From Mytilus californianus (lineage: Eukaryota > Mollusca > Bivalvia > Mytilida > Mytilidae): 64,000 nucleotides of DNA. The DNA lies in assembly GCF_021869535.1 (NCBI RefSeq), contig NW_026262712.1:102180140-102244139 (forward strand), in the 5' to 3' direction. A program made the translations under genes and the position numbers. A model generated the notes under the pieces. That model was not told the origin of the DNA. It did not search any database and saw only the letters and a program-made list of their open reading frames with translations. Positions 36,420-47,933 of this stretch are shown here, piece after piece. The number at the start of each line of letters is the position of its first letter. The first letter of the stretch is position 1.

Positions 36420-36785
36420 TAACTTGAATTCGAAATCACGAATTTAAATCGTTATCCCGAATTGTATAATTCGTTATAACAGATTTAATTTGAGATAACG
36501 AATTGTTGAAAATCGTTATAACATAGTTTTTAATTCGTAATTACGAATTAAATTCGTTATCACAGTTTTTTGTAATTTGTTATACTTATATATCCTTGAT
36601 GTCAAATAAAGAAGAGGGAAAACAACAAATTTACATTTTGTTATATCAAATTATCATTAACTGGTATATCAAATTGATAATCTGTTAAATAAAGTTAATA
36701 ATTTGTTATATCAAATTGAAAATCTGTTATATCAAAATGATAATCTGTTAACTTAATATATCAAAATGGAAAAAGTAAATTGGCA
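36420..36785. repeat. AT-rich array of short units, partly inverted to 35650-35760
   Basis: Left half holds AATTCGTTATAAC/GATAACGAATT words. Right half holds four or so units of TTGTTATATCAAATTGATAA (about 21-30 bp). The block near 35650-35760 has the inverse-type words (ATATATCAAATTATAGATT, TTAATTTGATATAACAAA). The two could be the subterminal arrays of one element about 1.1 kb long. Confidence 0.6.
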
Positions 36786-36879
36786 ATGCCCTAAAAGGCT
36801 ACCGTAGTAACCAACATTCAGCGGTAGTCGTAGGTTCATGTCCGTCATATTCGTTTTTCGTAAAATGTATTGGTATAAA

Positions 36880-37005
36880 TAAGGCCGTTAAATTTTTCGT
36901 TCGAATTGTTTCACATTTTCTATGTGGGGGTCTGTTATAGCTGACTATACGGTGTAGGTTTTCTCATTCTTGAAGATCGTAGGGTGACGTTTTATTGCTT
37001 TTATT
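36880..37005 (+). repeat. Interspersed family A-like copy, subfamily 2
   Basis: TATAGCTGACTATACGGTGT and GAAGATCGTAGGGTGACG match the 32.1-kb copy. A stray right end (CTCATTGGCAATCATACC) lies at about 37340-37365. Confidence 0.5.
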
Positions 37006-37751
37006 ATTTTGTATTATCTAACTATTTTGATTCTTTCAGAACAAATCCCATGTTCAACTGCATTTTCAAAGGAGGACTGGACTGAAAACGGCGTATAGAA
37101 AGTGAATTTGGAAAATTTTTAAAATATCTTAACATAGATATATAAAAATAACCTCAATACTTTGAGTGACAACAATACCCAACCAAATGTATTACTTCTC
37201 TTTTTCAGGCATACTGGCAATAATAATACATAAATTATAGCCATTGTATAAGGTCGATATATCCTAGTATCGACCTCCTGCAATAGTCATAATTGTATAA
37301 TACCAAGTTGAACGTCATTCGCATTCTGATTGATAGTTATCTCATTGGCAATCATACCACATCTCCTTGTTCTATATAAACTAATTTCTTCACATTTCAC
37401 ATACAAAAATTTAACAGGAATTATTGTTCTTGTTCTTATTTTTTTTTAATTAAATTGTTTATTCAAATTTTAAATCTGTCGCACTCGTTCACCAGACTGA
37501 TTTCATCAACGCCATTTTTAGATTGCAGTTTAAAGAAAACAATTATAGTGTATTGACTTATCGGAACATCAGATTTCCAAAGATCAAGAGATTTAAAGCA
37601 TACGAAAATGAATATCAAGGCGAAAAATAGGAAATAACAATCAGTAAATTATACGTTATACTATTCGTCGTTCACACTTTCATTCCTAAACTTTAGAAAT
37701 ACCGTACTCCTATTGAAATTATTTGCTTTCAAAAATAGATATGGAGCTTAC
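37006..37751. other. Intron 4 next to exon 4: no feature seen
   Basis: AT-rich; one family A end fragment at about 37340-37365. Confidence 0.4.
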
Positions 37752-38048
37752 TTGTGAAAATATCGAAAGCAGTAAATCCATCTACGTCTTTCTTGTTGAC
37801 ATCAGCCCCTGCTTCTATCAGCGCTATGCATAGATCATGCAATTGTGATTTAACAGCCATTGTTAAGATTGATTCCCCCCATGTTGTGACGATATTTGGG
37901 TTGGCTCCATTGGACAATATTATTAGAAGAAATAAACTACAGTCGATACATCCATAGATCAACATTTCAAGAGGATACTGTCCTGTAGAATTGGGCTCGT
38001 TCAAAGGAAGTCCGTTTTCAATAAGTGCTTTTATGTAGTTTTCGAGAC
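37752..38048 (-). CDS. Ankyrin gene exon 4
   Basis: A 297-nt (99-codon) phase 1-1 exon with acceptor TTTTTAG and donor A|GTAAGC. Visible repeats: YIKALIENGLPLNEPNSTG, LIILSNGANPNIVTTWG and LCIALIEAGADVNKKDVDG, ending in FTAFDIFT. It follows exon 3 after a 570-nt intron and precedes the longest intron in the locus (10.8 kb). Confidence 0.82.
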
Positions 38049-38618
38049 CTAAAAATTAAGAAAGAAACTTTTCATTTAGGCTCGAAATATTGTTTAGCAG
38101 ATTTTGATCTTCGTCTCTAGGATGATGTTAAACTATGCATACATGTATAACCACATAAAAAATTCTTTAGGATTGAGATTTATGGTTTAGATGCAATATA
38201 AATACAAATATCAAACCGTCATTCATTGTATACATGAAATTACTGTAAAATAAAATTAACTCTCTTACATTTAATACGTCTGAAAAGCCTTTCTTCATTA
38301 GGAATACTAAAAACCGAAATTGTGAACGCTAAGGATGTATATATACTTGTGTCATACGACTTTGCCTTGGTATGTCCTAATATGAGATTCTTAAGATTTC
38401 TTAAGAATTTAGAATAGCTTAGTTATGAATCATAATTGTACTGAGGCACTAACTACTGAGCTGGTGGTATTCTTCGGGACTAGCAGTCTACGAGCGGTAT
38501 CGATACACTGCTATTAAAAGAGAAAACATCATGTATTGTGTCTGATACGCTATTCGGTATTTACCTTCATCTAGAACACTCACCACCACCACCATGAATA
38601 ATATAAACACAAACTCAC

Positions 38619-38963
38619 CAGTACTCAAACAATATGCAAAGGCAGTAGATTTGTTTTCACCAATATGAGATGTCACAGCACCGGATTCGAGTAATACTTC
38701 TACAATGCTATCAAATCTTTTCTGTATAGCCAATATTAAAGGCGAGTTTTTACCACTTGGAGTTAGGTTCGGATTTGCTCCTTTGTCTAGCATTTTTTTT
38801 ATCAGATCTTTCGACACATTAGTTTTGTTGTTTTCGAATATGTAAGAGTTTGGACCCTGTCCTGCTTGAATAGCAAGCTCTAGAGGGAAGTGTCCTTTTG
38901 CGTTAGCTTTATTTAGGTCTGAATCAACTTCCAACATTAATTCCAAAGACTTCCAGTTTGACT
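38619..38963 (-). CDS. Ankyrin gene exon 3
   Basis: A 345-nt (115-codon) phase 1-1 exon with acceptor TTTCTTTCAG and donor G|GTGAGT. It holds about three repeats: SLELMLEVDSDLNKANAKG, then LIKKMLDKGANPNLTPSG, then IVEVLLESGAVTSHIG, and ends after STAFAYCLST. A looser insert around ENNKTNVSKD lengthens the second repeat. The inactivated LINE and several repeat copies fill the 7-kb intron that separates it from exon 2. Confidence 0.82.
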
Positions 38964-40149
38964 CTGAAAGAAAGAAAAAATATGAATATGCATTAACATG
39001 ATTGTTTTTTGATTTTTTTCAACGCTTAAAGCAAGCTTAAGTGTAGCACAACGTGAATTATCATTGATACATGTATGGTTACATTGATAATTAAAGAGAC
39101 GGTTTACAAAAGTTAGAACAGATCGATATACTAAGGATTTTCTACCCTTAAGAATATATAACATTCGCTGTATTTGTTGAAAACTTTCGAAATTTTCGGT
39201 ACTCAATGCTCACCAAATTGAAATTTGCTTGCCCTTTTAACTGCTTTGATTCGAGAGTCTTTTATAAATCTTTCGTAGACGAAATGCGATTGGTGTACAC
39301 AATTATAAGCCTGGTGTCTTTGATGTCAGTGTATAATTGTTAGTAGCCGTTCGTAAAAAACTTTTTGAAGCCGTAATCTAATCTTATATACTAGAAGTTT
39401 CGAACAAATTTTCTCTTACTGAAAGGTTTGAAATACTGTTATAGCCAATAAAGTTCCGGATGTCAAAGAGACAAGATATGATATTAGTTTCATTCAATAG
39501 TACCCTAGTTTAAAAATATATGTTTCAACTAAGTCTCATATTTTTTTTATTCCAATATTTCCCCGTTATATGAATACCGGTTTTTTTTCTCTTTTTAAAG
39601 ATTGTGCTACTGAAAGTCAGGTCCTATTAGTATTAAGAGTTTGTACAAAAAAAATGACAGGATAAAACTACACCTTGATTTTTTAAACCTACACAAAACT
39701 AGTAATTTTATTTTTAATTTTTTAATTCAAAATTGTCAGCTAAAATATGCTGTTAAAGGGATATAGCTACGATACTGTTGTCAGGTCATTAAAGATAGCA
39801 GGCATATTTTGGCTTTAATATTGATTCTCTTATAGTGTCTTTGAGTCCGAAATAATCACATGTATTCTACAACCAGTTGTTGGCATGATTACGGTTTTTG
39901 TTCTTATATTTTATGATGGTATGATACTAAACCCCGAACGAGAGGGGTTGTGCTTGACATTCATATTATGAAGACATAATCTTTCTATCAGTTAGATTGT
40001 AGTCTGGAGCTGGCATGTCAGTAACTGCTAGTAGTTCTTTGATAATTTATGTATCATTGTCATTTTGTTTAGTTTCTTTAATTGTTACCTATTCTGACAT
40101 CGGACTCGGACTTCTTTTAAACTGAGTTTTACTGTGCGTATTGCTGTGT
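38964..40149. other. Intron 2 next to exon 3: no clear feature
   Basis: A faint family D-like stretch (ATTATAAGCCTGGTGTCTTT, about 39300). Otherwise nothing. Confidence 0.4.
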
Positions 40150-40335
40150 TTTTTTTATGAATTGCCTAGAGGTATAGGGGAGGGTTGAGATCTCAAAAAA
40201 ACATGTGTAACACCGCCGCATTATTGCGCCTGTCCCAAGTCAGGAGCCTATGGCATTTGTTAATCTTGTATGATTTTTAATGTTATATATTTCGGAGTTT
40301 AGTATGATATCCAGATTTTTTATGTATGACATCCA
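40150..40335 (+). repeat. Interspersed family A fragment
   Basis: CGCCTGTCCCAAGTCAGGAG, then GTTAATCTTGTATGATTT and TTCGGAGTTTAGTATGA, the latter also found in the 56.5-57.1 kb inverted repeat. Confidence 0.6.
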
Positions 40336-42127
40336 GATTTTTTGGTTTGTTTTACTATTCAACTTTTAGTCAGTTTCAATCACTGTGATAAATCCCTTCA
40401 ATCTGGTAAACGTGTTTCGGGGCAGTTGTAACTCATTTATGAAAACTCTTTGTTTTGAACTGTAAAAAGACCCAAATAGTAGGATAATCCCTTACTAAGA
40501 ACATGATTTACATTCATTCTTCACAATTAAGAGACATCAAATCCTACAATTCTATTGGCCGAGAGCACGTTGCTATATTCTAAATGTAAAAATAAAAGCT
40601 GTTGTTTTAGTAACAAATCCTCAAGCTATTGTAATAACCCGTATTCACATTCGATAATAATGTCCGATAAAACACTGCGTGACAAAACCCCTCCAAAATA
40701 ATATTCATACGTGGCTCGTCTAGATATTCTACTGGATATCATTCTGACAACCTTTATACTAAATCTTTATTTTATAATACAGTAAAAGGTGATCTTAATG
40801 ATATTTTTACGAGGTCATTGTAAATTGTTTAATTCTTGTAACAATTCTAAAATCTCCTATAAAATCGCCGAGCGTGATCAAACAGTATGGAATATAAGTG
40901 AATACTTTATTGATCTCTTGGACATTAAACAACCATCAAACCATGCAGGTTATTACTGTTTAAACAGTCGCTCTAGGATTTGTGTGGGTGCAACCTAATC
41001 GTTGTTTTGTTTTTTTGTAGATTAAGCGTTTGATAATTATATAATGCAGTGATAACATTATGGCGTATCACAAAAAAAAAAAAAAACGAATTGTAGCATC
41101 CCATTTCATTGGCCGAAAGATTCAAAAACAACAACAACCTTAGAATGCACGTGAATTGACAGGCAATGCAACCGACAATGAAATGTACAATGTTTCTAAA
41201 AACGTAAAAAGAATTAAATATTTTTGTAATGCTGTGTCGTCGCCTGATTTTCAAACAGTGAGGTCGAAATATTATCTTTTGATATTTTTAAATCATTTTG
41301 TAATGTTTTTTATGCAGCAACACAATTATCATATACCGGATTATGAAACAATATACACATGTGCCACTTGTATACGGATGAATACGTGAACCACGTTTAA
41401 CTTTCTTTCTTGTTGGTGAGATACAATTATATCCTAGGTCATCGTCCTGAGAATGTCGTAGTAACATGTAATAAGGATTTTAAAATAATGATAATTTATC
41501 ATGGATTGCACATTTCCCTTTTGTTTTCATGCTATAAAACGAACATACAGAAGCTAAGCGTTTGTTCATTCCAAAATAACGTGCCAGAAAACGAAACAAA
41601 TTGTCCCATTCATTTACCGAAAGGTAACAAAAAAACATACGTAATCGTGTGCAAGTGAATGAACACAATTGACGTTGTATGGAATGTACTTACTTAGATG
41701 TTTAAGGAACGATATTTATGTACAATCATATGGTTACTACGAAAATAAAATGTTTGTCTGAAAGGATTGACATGTAAAACCGTTACTAGTACATATAGAA
41801 AGATATTTTATTCTTAGTTGTGTGATTCTGGCATGTATATGTAGATGATTGTTAGAACACATGGTTCAAATTTCATTTACAATTTAATCAGGAAATGAAT
41901 AATTATCGTATCTATTCTCGAAACAGTATTGTTCTCTTGAATGCTGTTCATGATCCTTCAATATTTCTTCAAGAAACCATGAAGGGGATACAAGCCTTTG
42001 GGTTAGAAAGAAGTTGAAATATGCGCCAAATATAGGAAATAAACAATTCGCCCTCAATTATGATGAAATTGAAATGAATATTTAGGAGAAATAATTGGGT
42101 ACCCATTCCATATGCAATTATGTTATG
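40336..42127. other. Intron 2, between family A fragment and LINE: no clear feature
   Basis: Short plus-strand open stretches (40789-40998, 41156-41389, 41410-41658) have no recognisable domain. Confidence 0.35.
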
Positions 42128-42330
42128 TTGCTCTTCTTCTTCTTCTTCTGGTTAAGTGTAGGACTCATTTTGAGTATATTCACACTGACGCATACGTACC
42201 ATAGCAGTACAGTCCTCCTCTATATACAGTTGAAAAAAGAGTATTTACAGTTAAAAACCAATAATTACAATTTAGGAGACGGTGGAGGTAGCCAGTGCCT
42301 GTTTGAACCCATCGAGGGTTGGCAAACTGA

Positions 42331-42678
42331 CTAGTGGCTGTGGCAGGTGTTCCAAATTCTGATGGCACTCGGGAAGAAGGAATGTTGGTATACTAGGGTT
42401 CGACAGTGTGGTTGGAGGTATCTGGTGTTGTGTCCTCGAATGGAAACACCTGTTGGTATGAGGTATGGTTCTGTTGGGATGTCTACGAGGTGGTTGACTA
42501 TCTTGTATAGTAAGATGGTTTTAACTTTGGTTCTTCGAGATTGTAGGGTTTCCCATCCAAGGTTGTTGAGCATGGTACTAACACTGCTTGTTTGTTGGTA
42601 GTCATTAGAAACAAATCTGGCCCCTCTGCGTTGTACTATTTCAAGTTTGTTGATGTTCCGTTTTGTGTGGGGTCCCAT
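42331..42678 (-). pseudogene. LINE ORF 3' part, shifted frame
   Basis: The C-terminal region continues in a different frame (NINKLEIVQRRGARFV, ETLQSRRTKVKTILLYKIVN, SFFPSAIRIWNT). The overlap with the previous segment around SAWDP marks a one-base frameshift in a run of four G/C at 42669-42672. This C-terminal domain is typical of the CR1/Jockey-like reverse transcriptases of invertebrates. Confidence 0.8.
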
Positions 42679-44225
42679 GCACTTGTGGCGTACTCTACAG
42701 TTGGTCTGACGAAAATGTTAAATGCTCGTTCTTTGGCTTTTGGTGGGCAATGTCCGATGTTTCTTCTTAGGAAAGTCAGGGTGTTGTTTGTCTTCTTAGT
42801 GACGGCATCTGTGTGGGTGTTCCAAGATAAATTTTTTGATATGTTAAGGCCTAAATATTTTGCTGAGTCGACATGAAGAAAGGTATGACCATGGATAAGG
42901 TAGTCATGATGGATTGGGTTCCGCTTCTTTGTGACAGAGATTACTTCGCATTTGTCTGGGTTAAACAGCATCTGCCATTTTTGCTCCCAATCGATGAGGC
43001 AGTCGAGGTCTTTTTGTAGGAGTGATGCGTCGTCAGTAGATCTAATCCTACGGTACATGAGGCAGTCATCTGCGAAGAGTCTAGTCTGTGATTTTGCGCA
43101 GCTAGGCATGTCATTGATGTAGGCGAGAAAAAGAAGAGGCCCTAGGACAGTACCTTGCGGAACACCGGATGTGACAGGGTCTACTGAGGACGATTTACCT
43201 TCTAGAACAACTTTCTGGGTTCTATCCGACAGGAAGTCTTCAATCCATTTGAGGATACTTCCTCGGACACCATAGTGGTTGAGTTTTAGGAGAAGACGTT
43301 GGTGAGGAACCTTGTCGAATGCTTTGGAAAAGTCGAGAAGTATCCCATCTATTTGTTCGCCAGCATCGAGGTCTTTAGCAAGGTCGTGGATAGTTAATGC
43401 GAGCTGTGTCTCACAGGATCTTCGTTTACGGAAGCCATGTTGTTCTTCAGCCAGAATGTTATAGTGCTCTAAGTGAGTAAGAATGCTACCATGGATAATG
43501 TGCTCGTTAATTTTGCAACAGATGGAAGTTAAGGAGATAGGCCTATAGTTGGAAGCTTGGCTTCTGTCTCCTTTTTTGAATACTGGAGCGACTGTAGCTG
43601 TTTTCCAGTCAGATGGAATTTAGCCCTAGTCAATCGAGGCCTGGAATATCAGAGTTAGGGCAGGCGCTATTTCTTTTGCCGTCTCTTTCAAGAAGCGTGC
43701 TGAAATGCTGTCTGGGCCAGTAGCTTTATGTGGGTTTAGCTTTTGTAGGAGTTTGACGACCCCGGTAGGATTGACATAGATGGATTTGATGTCTGGGGTT
43801 GAGCTTTGTCCTAAGTTTGGCAGGTTGGACATGTCCTCTGTTGTGAAGACCGAAGAAAATTGTGAGTTCAAGATGTTAGCTTTGATTTCACTGTCACTAA
43901 AGCAGAGTCCATTCCGCTTTAGTGGAGCCACCCCACAGCGGTCATTTTTCTTGTTCTTAATATAATTCCAGAACAATTTTGGGCTGGAATCATCATTGCA
44001 TATCATGTTGTTAATGTATTGGTTATATGTCTCTCTACATTTTCTCTGGTGTAGTTTTTTGATGTTCTTGTACTTTTTCCAATCCTTTGTTTTACCCGAC
44101 TTCTTGGCCCTATTGTGGATCTTTTGTTTTCGTCGAGACATCGAGCGGAGTTCCTTGGTTATCCATGGTTGTGATATCCTTGTAGGTGTAGATTTAGATG
44201 GTACATTTTTATCTATTATAGTGAG
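42636..44225 (-). pseudogene. LINE ORF middle: linker and reverse transcriptase with internal stops
   Basis: Same frame as the endonuclease part. The linker (WITKELRSMSRRKQKIHNRA) runs to LNPHKATGPDSISARFLKE, the start of the polymerase. Two stops at 43626-43628 and 43620-43622 are close together. Beyond them the palm reads YRPISLTSICCKINEHII, GILLDFSKAFDKVPH and SGVPQGTVLGPLLFLAYIND, with the catalytic FADD at 43065-43076. All core polymerase motifs survive, so the lesions look fairly recent. Confidence 0.82.
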
Positions 44226-45806
44226 TCAGTTATCTTTAAAGTTATTCCACAAGGTGTTAATGTCGGACTGTACGTTTAATTTGTTGGTAAATTCTGAAGC
44301 CAACAACTTTGCATCGTCTTTGAGGGAGGTTATATCTGCTTTCTTCCACATTTGGATTATTCTTTTGATCGGTTTCTGTCTCATGACGGCTATACTGGAG
44401 TCTATGAAAACGATTTCATGGTCGCTTATTCCAGGTACTGGCTCACATCTATTTATGAGCGATGGTCTGTTGGTCAGGAATAAGTCCAGAATGTTTGGAC
44501 CTCTTGTTGGAAATTGAACCGATTGTATAAGCCCAAGATCGTTCTCTAAAGACAAGAAGGTGTCATTGATGTCTTTGCGGTACTGGTTACATGTGATGGT
44601 GTTTGACGACCAGTTGATATCAGGTAGGTTGAGATCACCTCCGATCCAGATGGTCGAGTTGTTATATTTAAAACAAATGTCTCGGATGATGGAACACAGA
44701 GACATGGCATATTCAATGCCACTGTTAGGAGGACGATAAGCTGAAATGACTATTAAGGATTTGTTGGAGTCACAGTCAATCTTACGAGCAATGACTTCAC
44801 ATTCTGTGTTTGGTATTTCAATAGCATTGCTGATAATGTTTGATTTGATCGCAAGCATGACGCCACCGTAGCCATCTTTCCGGTCTTTGCGGAAAATTTC
44901 AAGGTCAGATTCATCAGGTAGTATTTCGCTATTATGAATGGTTGGTTTTAGCCAAGTTTCATTTGCGGATATGATGTCTGGGTTACAAGTGTATAAGAAG
45001 TTCCAGAAACTATGTTTTTTAGCATTAATGCTTTGACAGTTTATTGCTACAAACTTTATGTTGGAATTGAGAGGTAAGTTGCTCTTTTGTTTGCTTTTTG
45101 AAGGACTAGAAGTATGCAGTGGAGCGCTCATGTTTGTGTTGTCGATTGATGTGTTACTGAGGCTAGACGAGATATTCGAAGTGTCAATGCTAGTGTCAAA
45201 CAGGGTACTAGAGAAGTTTGGGATGCCACAGTTACAGCATGACCAAGATGAGTTTGATGACTCTAGAGCTTTATAAACAATAGTGTTCATATCCATACAT
45301 TTAGCATGGTACCACAAGTTACAGTTGTCACATGCTACTGCTCGCTGTTTCCAGGTGACAGCTTTACTACAGATTTGGCATGGGTATTTAGGTGGACCTG
45401 GGTTAAGTTCTGTGTCTGATGACAATAGTAGTAGGATGTAGCTTAAATACATGAGATGGCGAGAATTAACCCGTTGTATAGAGTGTCTGAGGTTCATAAA
45501 TGCTTCGGGGGCATATGTTCTATAGTCTGATGTAATGTTTGACTTACAATATACACTGTTGTTTGTGATGATCGATGAGTTTTCTGCACATAATATTTCA
45601 ATCTTACTTGGGCTTTGCAGAGTGATAAGAAGTATACCAGCAATAGTGGCAAGTGACCACACTTTGTTGTTGTTTTCCCGGAAATTGGAAGTCATGCCGG
45701 AAGTAGGATAGGAAGTGAGTTGGTGCGCGTCCTTTGTTACCAAGAAAATTTTCCAGGTATGTTCAGATTTCACACGTTTTGAATGTTTAGTGAGTTTACA
45801 GAACAC
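44226..45806 (-). CDS. LINE ORF 5' part: 2A-like motif, PHD finger and AP endonuclease
   Basis: A 526-codon open stretch. A hydrophobic run (YLSYILLLL, residues about 120-128) leads into DTELNPGPP at 131-139, which resembles a 2A ribosome-skipping motif. A C4HC3 PHD finger follows at about 143-194 (CQIC, CDNC, WYHAKC, CCNC). The endonuclease spans about 250-475 with INCQSINAKK, ETWLKP, GYGGVMLAIK, GGDLNLPDINW, ILDLFLTN and SDHEIV, covering the expected Asn, Glu, Asp and His catalytic positions. It nicks target DNA to prime reverse transcription. It stops at a TGA in what should be the linker to the reverse transcriptase. Confidence 0.85.
   Translation of the reverse strand: MFCKLTKHSKRVKSEHTWKIFLVTKDAHQLTSYPTSGMTSNFRENNNKVWSLATIAGILLITLQSPSKIEILCAENSSIITNNSVYCKSNITSDYRTYAPEAFMNLRHSIQRVNSRHLMYLSYILLLLSSDTELNPGPPKYPCQICSKAVTWKQRAVACDNCNLWYHAKCMDMNTIVYKALESSNSSWSCCNCGIPNFSSTLFDTSIDTSNISSSLSNTSIDNTNMSAPLHTSSPSKSKQKSNLPLNSNIKFVAINCQSINAKKHSFWNFLYTCNPDIISANETWLKPTIHNSEILPDESDLEIFRKDRKDGYGGVMLAIKSNIISNAIEIPNTECEVIARKIDCDSNKSLIVISAYRPPNSGIEYAMSLCSIIRDICFKYNNSTIWIGGDLNLPDINWSSNTITCNQYRKDINDTFLSLENDLGLIQSVQFPTRGPNILDLFLTNRPSLINRCEPVPGISDHEIVFIDSSIAVMRQKPIKRIIQMWKKADITSLKDDAKLLASEFTNKLNVQSDINTLWNNFKDN
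45393..45416 (-). other. 2A-like ribosome-skipping motif inside the LINE ORF
   Basis: Codons for DTELNPGP follow a leucine-rich stretch. The 2A consensus is D-x-E-x-N-P-G/P, with translation skipping the last Gly-Pro bond. Such motifs are known in other non-LTR elements of marine invertebrates. Here the second residue is Thr rather than the usual Val or Ile, so activity is uncertain. Confidence 0.6.
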
Positions 45807-45981
45807 AGATTTTAGTAAAGTTCAATTGTGCACATTAGTAGGTGCATACTAGGTTGCAAAACGATTGAATATCGGCAAAATTTGAGCTGTCAGAGAAGGG
45901 ACGTCCTGCTATGTCACGCATGCGCAACGATCTCTGCTGTTGTTTAGAAGTTTCAAAAAAAAGATGTACACAGTAACTAAC

Positions 45982-46353
45982 CTATGCAGCACAAATGGAT
46001 GGCCGAATTACCGTCTTTCCCCAGTTTATTTGTGTTGGCACCTGCATCTATTAAAGTTTTGAAGACACCTTTCATTCGCTTTTCGATAGCCATAATCAAT
46101 GGTATCTCATGTTCCTTAGTTAACATATCTGGATCGGCACCGTTTGAAATCAAATCAACAACTTCATTTTCAACCAGCTCTGATATCTCATTATTAATTA
46201 AAAATTCAGATAGCCCATCCAGGTTTGAACTTCCACTATAACCGGAGAAACTACTAATTACGGTTTTCAGAGCCAATCCTACTGTAGATATTTTGTGTAT
46301 AGACTCGATATTCTCCACAGATATTCCAGCATTAAGGAATGACTTTAGTTGGT
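45982..46353 (-). CDS. Ankyrin gene exon 2
   Basis: A 372-nt phase 1-1 exon. The acceptor is TATTTCAG and the donor is G|GTTAGT. It opens with an ankyrin helix pair (QLKSFLNAGISVENIES), passes through a less conserved stretch rich in Ser and Glu (GYSGSSNLDGLSEFL), and ends with two good repeats: VDLISNGADPDML, then VFKTLIDAGANTNKLG and DGNSAIHLCC. The splice junction falls right after the SAIHL turn, as in its sister exons. Confidence 0.8.
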
Positions 46354-46579
46354 CTGAAATAAATACTGTTTTATCAAACTATATTTTAAACTGGCAGAAA
46401 AACTAAGTCCATTTATAATTAAAATACGGATAAACAGGATTTTATTTTTACAAAATTTACTTCTGGATACTATCCTATGATCATAAACAAGCTTCTGTCC
46501 AAGTTGGTAGAAACCCAGGATGTTTTAAGAAAGTTATTAAAATTTCCAAAACTCCAACCAGAGAGTGAATATTTGTGGT

Positions 46580-46880
46580 ACACCGCCGCCGCCGACGACA
46601 ATGACGACGAGGGGGTGTAGTATCGCCATGTCTCGCTTTTAAAATGTAGTAAAAGAGATTGAAACTTATAAGTCGAAAATAAACTGACAACGTAACGGCT
46701 AAAAAGAAGGAACAACAAACAAAAATCAGTTCAGAGAACACAACATAGAAAACTAAAGACTGAGCAACACGAACCCCAACAAAAACATGTGGCACCTGTC
46801 ATGTCGCTCATATAAGTACAAAGTTTTAACCTTGTGATATATATATGTCTTATTCAGTAGGTAACATTCGGGTAAAAGGG
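46580..46880 (-). repeat. Interspersed family C copy
   Basis: Reverse-complement landmarks AAATAAACTGACAACG, AAAGACTGAGCAACACGAAC and CATGTGGCACC. It also carries a CCGCCGCCGACGACAATGAC run at about 46580. It lies in intron 1. Confidence 0.65.
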
Positions 46881-47334
46881 AACGATAAAAATATTTTAAC
46901 AATATTTATTCTAGTAGATTATTGTTTCTCAATTTATACTCAACCCCTAGTCGCGTCTTAGTTATCTATACGATATTATTTTCGTTGCTACATGTAGTCA
47001 TGGTAATACTACATTAAATAGGTAGAAATTTATTACAATAAAAAAATCAATAAAATTTTTCAAATAGCAATGAATAGTATGAGATTTTTTTTTTCTTGTG
47101 TAAAATTTCTTTAATTGTTTAGTTATGGCGAACAAATGTATGTAAATTGCCTCTGTTTCACAGGTACTCTTTTGTGAACTTCAAAACGAAAACGACAACT
47201 CGGACCGTTTGTTGAGACACCTAGACCTACAATATACACATGTAGACAACTCAGTCAATGTGTCACATTATTGTACTATGTCGAATCATTTGAGATGAGT
47301 GCTTGTTGAGTTAAACCCCTTTCAACTGATTTTT
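46881..47334. other. Intron 1, centre: no feature seen
   Basis: AT-rich intron between family C and family A copies. Confidence 0.4.
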
Positions 47335-47570
47335 ATAGTTTGTTAATACGTTGTCCTGTCTGTGGTTAGGCACCCGCTAACATGTTAAACCCCGCCACAT
47401 TATGTATGTAACTGTCCCAAGTCAGGAGCCTGTATACTATTTCAGTGGTTGTCGTTTGTTGCTGTATATAATATTTGTACTTCGTTCATTGACCAATATT
47501 TGGTAACTCCTGTGTCATTTGGTTTGTGATGGAGAGTTGTCTCATTGGCAATTATACCACATCTTCACCC
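47335..47570 (+). repeat. Interspersed family A copy
   Basis: CCCGCCACATTATGTATG, CTGTCCCAAGTCAGGAGCCT, GTGGTTGTCGTTTGTTGCTG and GGAGAGTTGTCTCATTGGCA. Intron 1. Confidence 0.7.
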
Positions 47571-47933
47571 GGAAATGGCATGATTGTTAAATAATATTTG
47601 TCATGTTTGTTGTTGGTAAATGTATATGCAATTTAAAATTTTATAAACATATTAATTAACTCGATAAGTTGCTTTTCTTTTGTGACTGACATAATAAGTG
47701 AATTAAACATTTCATCTTCAACATTTTTCGGATGACATAGCTTTTTCTGTGACAGAAATAAACATATATAAAGTATAATTTATTCATTAAAATAAAAAAA
47801 ATACTTTTTGTGCATTCAACTTTCCTTGTGGGTATTGTTCGGTTCAATCACACGAGAGAAAACATATTGCGTTTAAATAAATCTAGTTTTAGTTTAATGT
47901 GTGGAATATCGATGTATCAATAAAAGAACTTAC

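Larger units (their letters stand above)
42128..45830 (-). mobile_element. Non-LTR retrotransposon (LINE), nearly full length, inactivated
   Basis: The element lies in intron 2 in the same orientation as the host gene. Its single frame encodes an N-terminal region with a 2A-like motif, a PHD-type zinc finger, an apurinic-type endonuclease and a reverse transcriptase, the order of CR1/Jockey-group LINEs (clade is inference). The frame is broken by TGA at 44226-44228, TAG at 43626-43628, TAA at 43620-43622, and a one-base loss in a G/C run at 42669-42672. The 3' end has a short AAG-repeat tail (about 42130-42150 on the plus strand as TTC repeats). Target duplications were not found by eye, so edges are approximate. 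Confidence 0.88.
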
